The notes under the pieces: model-generated
Seen by the model: only the letters and a program-made list of their open reading frames with translations
Databases searched by the model: none
Told to the model about the DNA's origin: nothing
Part shown: positions 35,330 to 46,437 of the stretch, piece after piece
Layout of the letters: each line of letters begins with the position of its first letter
Numbering within the stretch: position 1 is the first letter of the stretch
Assembly (NCBI RefSeq): GCF_019578655.1
Contig: NC_063258.1
Span: forward strand, 5,253,283 to 5,317,282
Source of the DNA: Ricinus communis
Lineage: Eukaryota > Streptophyta > Magnoliopsida > Malpighiales > Euphorbiaceae
DNA: 64,000 nt
Direction: 5' to 3'
Translations under genes and position numbers: made by a program

Positions 35330-36308
35330 AAGTTAAATAAAGTTCTAATTTATTGCTGGGATTTTCATTTTCTTCTACTTCCTCTTCTTTCATTTGTTGC
35401 TCTGCAATTGACCTAAAAAAAGTGATTAGAGTAAATAAAAATTTGAAATACAAAAAATAACTTGATAAATAATTAAATTAAATATTTATCTTTTTCAACA
35501 ATTTGACATTCAGTAATCTTAATACCATCCTCCATTGATTTTTTCCAAATAGCATTCATTTGCTTCTGAAATAATAGAAGTTAGTCCAAACATTAAAATC
35601 CATATAAATTAACAATTTAAATAGCATATCATTAGAAATCATTAAAAATTAAAGTCACTTACATAGTTCTCTTGAGTTTGTGGGTGGCTCAAAGGTACCA
35701 TCACTTTTTTTATGTGTCTCAAAGTAAAGTTTCATTTCAATAGGCTAATTATTTGTTTTTTTTCTGAATTTTCTTCTAACTTCTCTTCTAAATCCTTCTC
35801 CATAAGTTTCTATTTAAAAAATAATAATTTAATAAATATCAAATGTTTTTTCAAAAGATAAAAGACACGTTGATCTAAAAATAATAAGTTAATCATCGAG
35901 TCATTTGGGGAAGTTGATGAACTCATAGTCTCACTTATTGTGGATGATGTACTACCATGAGTTGTTCTTGATGATGTGAAATCTCTTGCTCTAGGTTTAG
36001 ATTGAGTAGTATAAACAATAGATGGCAAAGTGGCATTCTTGTTTGAAGTAGGTGGCAATGTTTGATGCTATTTCATCATTCGATGGTTCATTTTCCACAA
36101 GACCATTCGGTGTCAATGGAGATTTTTGAACCTTAACTGTTGCAGATGATGTAGAGTTTCTTCCCATAAACTTGGATAAAACCTATGTAGGATGAATTGT
36201 AGATAGTAAAGTAGTGGACTTGAGTTGTACTTGTGTAGTAGGAATCTTTAATGGCAAAGTAGTGGATTTTGATTGCAAATTGTTTTTCTTTTTCTGACCA
36301 GGTGCCAT
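35330..36308 (-). pseudogene. En/Spm-like (Transposase_24 type) transposase fossil
   Basis: Minus-strand exon-like pieces: start MAPGQKKKNNLQSKSTTLP at 36308; a serine/threonine-rich stretch (RDFTSSRTTHGSTSSTIS near 35930-35990); IEMKLYFETHKKSDGTFEPP near 35680-35740 followed by a GT donor; QMNAIWKKSMEDGIKI near 35525-35575; and AEQQMKEEEVEENENPS near 35360-35410. The ..LYFETHKKSDGT.. block is the hallmark of plant Ptta/En/Spm proteins. Frameshifts separate the first two pieces. Confidence 0.65.
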
Positions 36309-36539
36309 GGTTATTAAACCTATCATAGAACAAAACAAATTCTCAAAATTCTTTGTTGATGAAGTAAAATGAAAAATCTATTTAGTTGAAAATAAAATAA
36401 GAATAGAATTTGATGTTAAATAGTTTATTCAAATTATAGAAATTAAAGAGGCTTCCTTTTGTACTATTCTAACTAAGGAGACCATATTTGTGTGAAATTG
36501 GTCCAAATTCTAATAATTTTAACCTCAATATTCAATCTA

Positions 36540-37095
36540 TAATTTATGTTATATTTAAAAAAACAAAGATTAAATAAAAATAAATATATTCTTAAAAATA
36601 AATATATTCTTAAAAATAAATAAAAATAAAATAAATATTAAATAAAAACCCAATTTCCAAACAAAATTATCCCACTTGTTAGTTAAAATGTTGCTCAATA
36701 TTAAACTTCATTTCTTTTATATTGATTTTATTTCGAGCCTAAGTTGATAAATTTAAAATTCATCTTAAATTAATTTGATACAAAGATAATTAAATATATT
36801 CTTAAAAATAAAAGGATACGTTAGAATATTTAATATTTTATGTTATATTTAAAAAGTTAAAGATTAAATAAAAAAAATTACCTCAAAACTAAGCTCAAAA
36901 CTCAATTTCCAAACAAAATTATCCCACATTTTAGTTAAAATGTTGCTCAATGTTAAACTTCACTTTTTTTATATTGATTTTATTCCAAGCCTCAATTGAT
37001 AATTTAAAAACTCATCTTAAATTAATTTGTTACAAAGAAAATTAAATATATTCTTAAAAATAAAAGGGTCTATTAGAATATTTAATATCTTAAAA
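36540..37095. repeat. ~250-bp tandem duplication
   Basis: Two copies, about 36550-36830 and 36840-37095. Each has CCAAACAAAATTATCCCAC, GTTAAAATGTTGCTCAAT, ATATTGATTTTATT and ATATATTCTTAAAAATAAAA; matching landmarks are about 252 bp apart. Confidence 0.8.
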
Positions 37096-37384
37096 AATAT
37101 CAAATAAGTTGCGAGTATAAGCAAGTAAGACTTAATTTAACTCAATTTTTAATTTGACATCAAGTGAAGATTAATCAATCCAAACTCAATAAATATTATT
37201 TTTTATTTGATTTTGGTTAGACTATTTTCCAAATCAAACAAAAAAAAAGAATATTTGACGTATAGTAAAGCCAAATAGATTAAAAATAAAAAGAAAAGTT
37301 GGAAAAAGAAAAAACATTGAAAGAGACAAGTTAATAGAGTAATTTAACGTGGAAAATTAAGAAATTTAAAGCGTGTAGATAGAG

Positions 37385-37505
37385 TTGCTTATTCAGCAAC
37401 TTGCTGGGCCGCAATATTTAAAACCGAGTGCGGGGCCATTGCTATCTTCCTACTGTTCACGCGTTGTCTACACGCACCACTTCAAATGCGTGCGCCCCCA
37501 ACCAA
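37385..37505. other. Isolated GC-rich patch
   Basis: About 120 bp with CTGGGCCGC, GTGCGGGGCC, CACGCGTTG and GCGTGCGCCCCC in otherwise very AT-rich DNA. A TATTTAAAA sequence lies between the first two. TGGGCC and CpG-rich motifs are common in plant core promoters, but no downstream exon is seen on either strand. Confidence 0.4.
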
Positions 37506-38399
37506 CTTTTTATGGGAAAAACAATTTAGTTAGTTTTATAATTTGGTGATTTTAGTATCTAATAAAAAATATTAATTATCAATTTTTATTTACTCTAATT
37601 TTTTAAGAAATTTAATCTTAAAAATTTAAATTTTTTAAAAGTATCCTTATATTTAGAAAAGTATTATAAATTACAATATAATTTATTTTTAGTTCTTAAA
37701 ATAAAATACATATTTATAATTAAAAATATTACTTTTATTATTTTTTGTTAGACACTACCAAATTAAAAATATAATTTTAAATGAATTTAATATTTAATAT
37801 AAATTCATAAAGATTATTATAATTTTTTTAATTTAGATTTCTGACCACATTGAAATTGGATGAGAAAAGATAATTATTAGTTCTATAACTAATAAACTAA
37901 AGAATAATTATCCAATTAATTGTGGCTATTTTTTTATAAAAATTAAGATAAATGAAAATATTAATTAATAATCTTTTAATAGACATGAATATTAAAAATA
38001 AATTAGTCATTAATTTGCCTGTTGCACATGTATTATAATTATTTTGAATATAGATAATAATAAAATCGAATTTATAAATAACACTTAATAGAATTTTAAT
38101 ATTTTATAATTATTTAAAATATTTTATAAATTAATATTTAAAATTTTTTCTTAAATTTTTTATAATTAGTTTAAGAAAAATATATTAGTGTAATAATATA
38201 AAATAATTTCTAAGATAAATATTAATTAATTTTTAGTATTATGTAAATTAATAATATAAATATAATTAATATTTACTCCTTTTAGGATTAGAAATAATTG
38301 TGTCATTAGAAATTAATTTATTACTTAAAAAATATTAAAAATAAAATCTAAAATATCATATTTTAAAATTAGAATCATTATCTAATTAGAAAATTAACT
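37506..38399. other. AT-rich intergenic DNA
   Basis: No gene or RNA recognised. Its right end may belong to the foldback element that follows. Confidence 0.45.
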
Positions 38400-38800
38400 T
38401 TTTAGTTAATATAATATTAAAAAATTAATTAAAAATTATTATTTAAGATTTTAGGCATGTAATTTATTAATTAATAAGTTAATAAAAATAATAATATTAC
38501 ACATAAATTTGAATCTTATGTGGCAAAAATAAATATACATGTCAAACAAAAATTTTATATGTTAAAATATAATAACACATATAAAAATAATATTTAATTA
38601 AATTTATATATAAAAAAAGCTTTAGATATATATATATATTAATTTCAAACATTAAAGCTTTTTGATATGTGAGTATATTTTAATGCATAAGATTTTTATT
38701 TAGATATATATATTTATATTTGATATATAAAATTTAAGTTTATGTGCAATTTTATTTTTTTATTATTTAATAAATTATATTCCTAAATAAAGAATAACTA
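38400..38800. repeat. Large AT-rich foldback sequence
   Basis: The left arm (about 38420-38580) is the approximate reverse complement of the right arm (about 38640-38790). Paired blocks include AAAATTTTATATGTTAAAATA with TATTTTAATGCATAAGATTTT, and TTACACATAAATTTGAAT with AATTTAAGTTTATGTGCAA, around a centre near 38600-38645 (AAAGCTTTAG / TAAAGCTTTT). It is probably a MITE. A related right-arm-like sequence lies near 43280-43560. Confidence 0.6.
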
Positions 38801-39222
38801 TAATCTTAAGAAATAGTATTTTAAATTATATTATTAGAATCTTTATTAACTAGTAGGTTTGTTTTCTATTTTTATAATAAATTCTAATCCTAATTATTTT
38901 ACTAATAGATATTTTGTGAAACTAATAAAATTTTAAGACATTAAAAACACTCTAAGAAAATATTTAATTTATTTTTATTTTTAAAATTATTATAAATAAT
39001 TATAAAATATCATAAATTTTATCTATAAATTTAATTTATATTATTATTATTTATAATCAATGTGAATACAATAACAGTGCCACACGCGATAATTCCGGTT
39101 TTATGTAACTCATGCGTCTATTACAACTCTTAGAATACAAACTACGACAAGTGATATCAGATTTTGGCGCCTTCCACCCATGATTCCTGTTTGAGAAAGA
39201 AAGGCATAAGGCACAAAAAAAT

Positions 39223-40274
39223 CCATGTGCTATTTGGAAATATTCAATTAAACTCCTTTATTCTAAAATGACTCAATGTCATCTCTAAATTATTTTTAAA
39301 AAATACAAATCGATCCAAAAATTAACAGAACTTTATGTCTAAGACATATGAGTCCCTTCAACAACGTGGATCTACTTATTATTTATATTATATTTAAATC
39401 CTTAAAATACACAATATATTAATAATAGAAAATAAAAAATTCTAAAAAAATTAAAAATCATAAAAATCTAGTCTCGTCATCGCCACTTTCACCATCACCA
39501 CCGTTGTTATTGTTGTCGCTATTGCCACTATTGTTGCTGTTGTCACCATCGCCACCTTTGTTATTGTTGTCGCCATTGCCACTATTATTGCTATTGTCAC
39601 CATCACCACCTTTGTTGTTGTTGTCACCATTTCCACTGTTATTGCTGTTATCGCCATTGCCACTGTCATTGCTGCTATCGCTACCGCTACCGCCATCAGC
39701 AACCAAAAATAAATCTCCACCATTATTGTTATCGCCCCCTTATCTTGTTCTCACAATATTAATAGATCAAGAACTAGATAAATGGCGGTGATGGCTTGTT
39801 TTGATGAGTTAGAGTTCGGATTCGTAGTGGCTAATTTTGATGAGTTATGCTTGATTTGTTGAGATGTACAGTTTCTATATTTTCTTGATTTTCTTATTAT
39901 TATTTTACTTGATGAAAGAAGAATGATTGTTAATTGTTGTTGTTTTGCTTGACTGAATCGTATTTTGATAGTGAAAAAAATGAAGAGAAAAAAAACAACA
40001 ACAGATAATGTATTTACGGGCGGCGTCAGTTAATGGAAATGATTTTTTTAAAAGGAAAGGTTATTTTTTTATTTTAATTAATTAATTTATTATTTTAGGC
40101 GGTTAAATTGGTGCAATGAACCCAGATATTTTAGACGGAAATTAGTCTCGTTAACTTTTGGATCGATTTGTATCTTTTAAAAAATTTAAGAATGACAATA
40201 AGCTATTTTGGAATAAGAAGGTTTAATTAAACATCTCCAAATAGTTTAAGGGTTTTTTTCTTGTAGCTTATGGC
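39223..40274. mobile_element. 1.05-kb long-TIR element, probable non-autonomous MULE
   Basis: About 100-bp terminal inverted repeats: left CTATTTGGAAATATTCAATT... through CAAATCGATCCAAAAATTAAC; the reverse complement of the right end reads CTATTTGGAGATGTTTAATT... through CAAATCGATCCAAAAGTTAAC. The ends start CCATGTGCTA and CCATAAGCTA. A 9-bp direct repeat CAAAAAAAT flanks it at 39214-39222 and 40275-40283. The interior has no transposase but holds a triplet minisatellite. The right end lies about 310 bp upstream of the Nudix start codon. Confidence 0.8.
39478..39710. repeat. Triplet-structured minisatellite (~54-bp period)
   Basis: Repeats built of GTT/ATT/GTC/GCC/ACC triplets, with a higher-order unit of about 54 bp. 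All frames stay open, giving low-complexity peptides on both strands (for example GDNNNKGGDGDNSNNSGN on the minus strand). There is no start context or flanking exon, so I treat it as non-coding DNA inside the TIR element. Confidence 0.8.
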
Positions 40275-40283
40275 CAAAAAAAT

Positions 40284-40592
40284 AAACATAAGAATAAAAA
40301 ATCAATAACACGCACGCATGCGTGTTGCACGTGTGATCTCTCTGTCTGACTCTTGTCTTTCTTTCCGTGTTCAAGTGTGGAGGAGAGTGTGTGAAGCAGC
40401 GATTTTTCTCTATTAATAGGCATCAACAAACAGGCTTCTTATCTTATCCAGCCTCTCTTCTGAATCCTAAATACAGCAAATTAAGTTTTCATAATTCAAA
40501 TCTCTTGGTACTAATTTTGGATTAGGAATTGTTTTGCCAAATCCAGGAACAGGCAAAGAGGAAATTGTGTAAAAAAGGAAAAAAGAAAAATC
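40284..40592 (+). promoter_or_regulatory. Promoter and 5' UTR of the Nudix gene
   Basis: Contains a perfect 12-bp palindrome CACGCATGCGTG (40313-40324) and, 3 bp later, a G-box core CACGTG (40328-40333). Then a CT-rich stretch and a TATTAATA-like sequence near 40412 precede the ATG at 40593. Motif recognition only; no start site is proven. Confidence 0.5.
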
Positions 40593-41787
40593 ATGAGAGA
40601 ATTCTCTTTCTTTATGAGAAATTTTCAGCATCTCCTTTCTTTTCTTGTCCCTTTTCTTGATAAAGTCCCTTCAAAACTGCTACCTTCCCAAGTTCAGGAT
40701 ATGATTTCTTTTGTTTCTCGCACAGGCCGTAATCTCCAGCGTTATGATGGAGGCTGTCGCCAAGTTGTAGGGTCAGTTCTGCGCTTCTTTGTTCCTTTTT
40801 TCTTTTGGTTGTTTGTAGAAAAAATATCGTTTAAAAGCTGGAAAATCTTGTCAATCTGAGATTTTTATGAACTGGGTGGTTGTTATATCTGATCAATACT
40901 GTTGTTTGTTTAGCTTTTGATCTAATTCCATGAATTGTAACACCTTTTTCCATTGTTAATTTGATTACTTTTGTTTTTGTCTTTCTATGCTTTTGATGGG
41001 TGATTTCTTTATGCTTTGTTTCTTTTTTCTTTCTTTTTGTGAAATTTTGAATTTTTTTGCAGATGTATTCCATACAGATATAAGAGAAGTAATAGTGAGT
41101 CATTATCAGTCGATGAAACTAACAGTGATGATGATCATATAGAAGTTCTTGTCATCAGTTCACAAAAGGGTCAAGCAATGATGTTCCCTAAGGTATCTTT
41201 CGTTAGGGATTTATCATATTATCAATAGCTATTTGAAATTAGCAGTCAGTTCTCATTCTGTGCATGTTTTTCTAACTTGCAGGGAGGATGGGAAACGGAT
41301 GAAACCATGGAACAAGCAGCACTGCGGGAGACACGAGAAGAAGCAGGAGTGATTGGCAGAGTTGAAGTGAGTGTTTCATTACAGTTAGTTTCTTTCTCTT
41401 TATGTGAATCCCTGTTGTCTTTTAAATTCTAATTCAATCATGTTTCATTTTTGCAGTGTAAATTGGGTAAATGGCAATACATGAGCAAAAGGGGTGCTAT
41501 AATGCATGAGGGCTACATGTTTCCTTTGCTTGTTGAGAAGCAATTAGAGCTCTGGCCTGAAAAAAATGTCCGAAAGCGAAGATGGGTATGTTTTAGTTTA
41601 TCATTTGCAGATACTGATCAATTTATAGAAGAATGAGAGCTAATCTTGCAGTGTAAAATTTATCCAGGTGACTGTCAAGGAAGCCAGAGAAGTATGCCCT
41701 CAAGTGTGGATGAGAGAAGCTTTAGATGAATTAGTAAGGCGGCAGTCCAATACATTATCATCAACAACAGAAAGAGGAACAAAATAA
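40593..41787 (+). CDS. NUDT17-like: Nudix hydrolase, 5 exons, 213 aa
   Basis: Exons 40593-40771, 41063-41192, 41283-41366, 41457-41585 and 41668-41787 (stop TAA) join in frame, all with GT..AG introns. The protein has RTGRNLQRYDGGCRQVVG then CIPYRYKR, EVLVISSQKGQAMMFPKGGW, and the Nudix box over G-x5-E-x7-REUxEExGU (GGWETDETMEQAAL then RETREEAGV). That box supplies the metal-binding glutamates for hydrolysing a nucleoside- or inositol-linked diphosphate. LGKWQYMSKR, HEGYMFPLLV, ELWPEKNVRKRRWV and VWMREALDELV complete the fold. Length and these blocks fit the plant NUDT4/17/18/21 group, members of which act on diphosphoinositol polyphosphates or dinucleoside polyphosphates; the substrate here is inferred. 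Odd point: about 36 residues precede the usual start region, with a second Met at 40701-40703 (MISFVSRTGR). The long N-terminus is hydrophobic/basic and might be a targeting peptide, or the second Met may be used. Confidence 0.92.
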
Positions 41788-42180
41788 AAGAACAAACCTG
41801 TAAATGGAACACTGCTAGTGGCTAATTGCTTCTGGTTTTGTGCATAACCAAGAAGAAAGTGTACAGAACATCTTGTAGATTGACAAATACAAATGTCTCC
41901 CTTGTGTACAAATCTTGATCAATTAATTTGATTCTTTCAATTCACTAGTTTTGATTCCTTTACTGCATGATTCTCTCATACTTCAGGAAAAATTTATGAA
42001 AACTATGCATGTATTACTAGCCTCTGGCCAATTTTGCAGAGTTGGAATATGGACTACTTCCACAATTGAATAATCAAAACTTGGATCTTGTATTGCACAC
42101 AACAGAAATTTTTAAATTCATTCCTACAATAATATTTTTTGTGGTGGTCAAATGTGAACTCTGTGTATCTTTGCCATGTT
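41788..42180 (+). other. 3' UTR and downstream flank of the Nudix gene
   Basis: An AATAAA overlaps the stop codon (41783-41788). No other gene is seen. The transcript end cannot be fixed. Confidence 0.5.
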
Positions 42181-42290
42181 GTAATTACAAATGCTATCAG
42201 ACTCGATCACAAAAGGGGTAATTACAAATGCTATCAGGCTCAATTAGAAAAGGGGTAATCACAATTGTCCTTTGAGGTTCGATATAATCT
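42181..42290. repeat. 37-bp tandem repeat, 2-3 units
   Basis: GTAATTACAAATGCTATCAG starts at 42181 and 42218; a degenerate GTAATCACAATTGTCC starts at 42255. The period is 37 bp, and the units end in AAAAGGG. Confidence 0.85.
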
Positions 42291-42632
42291 GCACCTTTTG
42301 TCTTCTAGTTTTTAAAAATATGCTTTCATCACTCTTTTTGTATTCATGTATTGCTTGCAGGGTTATACATGTGCTGAAGTCTAATTATTAAAGAAAGATG
42401 GTTAGCACTAATAACTTTTCTTGAATGATCTTAAGAAGTTCCTGATTACTGGCCTTATGCATTCAGAGAATTTTTATTTTCCTCTGCATGTTAGCCCCAA
42501 AGATCATATTTACATATTTTAAGTAATAAGATGAGCAAACTCCTTTAACCACATTGGACTAATTCAAGAATTTCCTTCTCTAATTATTTATGGGTTTTGC
42601 CAGTATAAGTGTATTTTTTATTTTTTGTTAGT

Positions 42633-42880
42633 ATTATTTTAAATAACTACTTAATTATATATATTTTTATATTAATTAAATTGTCAATGAATTATTTATA
42701 CAATTTAAAATTATATAAATTGTAGAGTACTAAATTTTAAAAATAAATAAATACAATAAATTTGATTGATCAATAACTAAGTACTATATATAACTGATTA
42801 ATATTTAATTATTTTTATAAATTTTTAATTTTTATAGATTTATATGGTAAGATATATTTATAGTATATTACAATGACTGT
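42633..42880 (-). repeat. Dispersed AT-rich repeat, copy 2 (inverted)
   Basis: Reverse-complement match to 29866-30165 (TACTATATATAACTGAT and ATTTAATTATTTTTATAAAT blocks). MITE-like, ends unresolved. Confidence 0.55.
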
Positions 42881-45240
42881 TTCTTTATTTATTTTAATTA
42901 CCTCTTTTCTTCTCCTTTTTCTTTTCCTTTAGAATAGTAAGGATATGTATTAAATAATTCATTTTTCTTAGTTTGAAATGCTAATACAGTTGACGAACGA
43001 GCATTAAAATTTAGCAGAATAAATTATAAATTTCTAAAAAATATATGAGATATAAATTGAAATATGAAAAAGATTAACTAAAAAAAGTATAAGAAATTTT
43101 AGTAAAATGAATTAAAAAAATTAGGAAATTTATAGAATAAGATAAAAAATTTAGAATATGTTCGCCACTCACAAATATTATCCATTTTACTTATTTAAAT
43201 AATTATAATTTAGCGAGAGGAAAAAAATGAGTCTCGAATTCGAAATCCAACTAAAACATATTCTATTCATTTTATTTTGGATGCTGTTAGAAATCTATAT
43301 ATATATATATATATATTAATTTTTAAAATTTAAAATTTTTTTGATACGGATACTTAATTTTTGATATGTAGAATTTTTATTTTGACATGTGTATTATTTT
43401 TGACGCATAGGATTCAAAGTTATATGTAATTTTATAGCTTTTAAAATAAATTAATAAGTTGCATTCTTAATTAAATATTACTCTAATCCTAAAAATAGCA
43501 TACTTATTATACTTTAATATTATATTAACTAATAAAGAGTTTTCTAATTAGATAATGGTACTAATTTTATCCTAAAAATAATATATTAATTATATTTTAA
43601 TATTATATTAATTAATAAATTAATTTTTAATTAAATGATAATTCTAATTCTAGAAAATAACATTTTAAATTATATTTGATAATAAATTAATTTTTTAATC
43701 ATATAATAATTTTTTAATTCTAAAAATAGTTAATATCAATTATGGTATTAAGTTAGATAATATTTTAAAATAATTTTTATATTATTACACTAATAGAATT
43801 TTAAAATTTTAAAAATTAAAAATATTTAAAAATAATTAATTTACTGTTATTTTTAAAATAATATAAATAATATTAAATATAAAAAATTTATTAAATTATA
43901 TATATTAATTTAATTTTATAATAAAAATAATAATAACGAACTGTACAACAAATAACAAATGGATAAACTACTAATATACCTTTATCTTTCGCCTAATGCA
44001 TTCAAAGGAATTCTATTCTCTTGGAATATTAGTTTTAAAAGGATACAAATCCACGTCTTCCTTAACCACTTGGAGTAACCCAAAGGTTACAATCTCCGAT
44101 CTTTGATTTTATGCTTTTCCTTAGAGAGTGCTTGAAGTCTTCTGTGATGTATAAACTGTACATATTTATATTTCTGAATTTATATTAATTAATCTGTTAA
44201 ATTTTTATTTTAATCTAATAAAATATTTAAATTTTATTTTTTTAATATTTGAATATTTATAGTTTTTAATTTAATCTAATATGTACTTAAATTTTATTTT
44301 TAGTAATATTAAAAAAATTTATATATACATATGGACAATATTGAAAAATATTAAATATTATAAGAAATAAATTTTTATATTTATTAAATTAAAATAAAAA
44401 TTAAAAGATTAAACTAATTAAATTATAAAAGTTTAGGGGAACAAGAATGGATTCGGATAAGAATAGAACCTCTTAGTACCACTAGAGAAAAGAACCACGT
44501 ATTTATGGAATTCAACATTGCAATACCCGACATTCGCACACATCATGTGACCCCACACCACTCATTAGTTTAATAATTTAATGGCTCCCAATTTTGATCT
44601 TCTGAAAATAAATAATTAGTATAGTGACATAAATAATATTATAATATGATTAATTAAACATTTTTTAAAAATAAAAGTAAAAGTAACTGAAATGATAACA
44701 TTAGTTATATAGAAATTTGAGTCCCAGACATTCAAAATAATAATATTATAATAAGGACCAATTTGATATTTTATTTATAATTATTAATATTCATTGTTAA
44801 TAAGATTTTAATAATTACATACATGTTTATAATTGGCATGAGAAATTTAAAATAAATTACCAATTTTGTATATTAATAGCCTTTATGAAAAATTAAAAAA
44901 TTTTAAAAATCTCGTAAAAGTATAAAATATAAAATATAAAAAAATAAATTAGGACAAAACTAAAAAAATTAAAATTAATTAGTACTTTTATAATATCATT
45001 ATCTAAAATTAGTATTATTAACAATTGATATATTTTATTATAACTTAATAATATGGTTGACAATATATGAATAGTATAACGATAGTGATAACTAAGTTTA
45101 TATAAAAATATATGACAAAAAAAAGATATTAAAAGAAAAAATGACAAGTCAAGATTTATTTTACATTACTGCTAGATTAGAGCTTTAATAGAAGAAATCT
45201 TTGATGGAAAAGAAACTCAAATAGAGAGTTCTATTATATT
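42881..45240. other. AT-rich intergenic DNA
   Basis: No gene. Contains an (AT)n run at about 43296-43315 and, at 43280-43560, sequence similar to the right arm of the 38400-38800 foldback. The 84-codon phenylalanine/isoleucine-rich frame at 44893-45147 is A/T noise. Confidence 0.5.
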
Positions 45241-46437
45241 ACCTTTTGATGTGTCAGTACTCGTAAATATACGAACTGAATGATAGTTCGAGCAAGCTCA
45301 CCACGAGATCGATTTCACAAAAAATTGTAGAACGTATATTATAAATACTAACTATCACACAAAATACTGAAAATAAATATAAATACTCTAAGCCAATGTT
45401 TTGAGAATGATCTTTAGTTTAATAAAAGAAATTAAATAACCAGAAAATAAATATGCAACTGGAATGATTAATAAGAATTATATGATAAAATAACATTTAG
45501 TCTAGCTTTTACTTAGTAATTCCTTTAATTTCCTTAAGCCCCAATCTAATAAATGAGATGGTGATGTGTCTTTTTTCCTAAGTCACTTAAGCTAATGATG
45601 CAACTTAAGTTTCTTATACCAACATAGATTAAAGTAAAGATAATGTTTCTAATACTTTTAACCTAAAGATTTTCAGAACACATATTACTACTAAATTGAT
45701 ACGATAGTCAATCAATAATAATAGATAAAACTAATGAACATATGAAGGTAAAGAAATCATTCATTAAACTCAAAATATATAAGGTTCATACATAAGTAAA
45801 AAGCCAAACTAAATACTTATGGAATTTAGCCTAACATACTTAAGCCAGCGATCATTGTAATTAAATAGAAAGACTTAAGATTCATAAAACAGAAAATTAA
45901 AACTCCCTCAAAGTTCAAAGGCTCTTCAAGGAATGAAGAAGATTGGTCATCTTTCTCCACGTCTTCAAAAAGCTTCTCTGATTCTTCAAAGAATGATGCA
46001 ACTCAAGCTAGCTTGATATAGAAAATGATGAACTATAGAAATTTCTGCAGAGAATAATAGAAACCTTCTCCAGAGAGAATCTTAGTAGCCGAAGAACTCC
46101 TTGTTTCAATTAACTTATACTCCTTGTAGAGATTTCCTTCTTAGAGTTCTTTTCTCAACACATAGCTACTATAGCTATCCCTTAGTGTCCTAAACAAACT
46201 AAACAACTCAAAAGATAATTATCCACTAATTACATAATAATTACTTAAACCCTCCTTCTTGGGTCTTAATGAATTAAGTTAAGCTCAAACTATTGATTGC
46301 CCACGTGTCTAATTCTTGAGCCTTTTATAGTCGAGGTCCAATTAAAGCCCATTAGTGTATTTTTAGCTCAAATTCTCATCTTTTGTGATTATTTTCTGAA
46401 TTTAGACAAGAAAACTAAAGTGAGGTAAAAACATATC
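45241..46437 (-). repeat. ~1.2-kb dispersed repeat, copy A (minus)
   Basis: Its reverse complement matches 55391-56562 and 63013-64000: shared blocks include TTACCTCACTTTAGTTTT, AAATCTTTAGGTTAAAAGTA, AGAAACATTATCTTTACTTT and GCATCATTAGCTTAAGT. The distal end carries CTCGTGGTGAGCTTGCTCG and GTATATTTACGAGTACTGAC, reminiscent of sequence near the LTR ends of Athila/Tat elements. Probably a solo LTR; a target duplication was not found. Confidence 0.7.

Noticed and set aside
39451..39791. Asn/Gly/Asp-rich or Leu/Pro-rich small proteins
   Set aside because: All frames are open because of the triplet minisatellite; no start context, introns or conserved domain.
40831..41103. Minus-strand 90-codon lysine-rich frame
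   Set aside because: Antisense of a T-rich intron of the Nudix gene.
45241..46437. Firm call of solo LTR with 5-bp target duplication for copy A
   Set aside because: Candidate flanks CCTTT and TCTTT match only 4 of 5 and depend on where the end is set, so class was left open.
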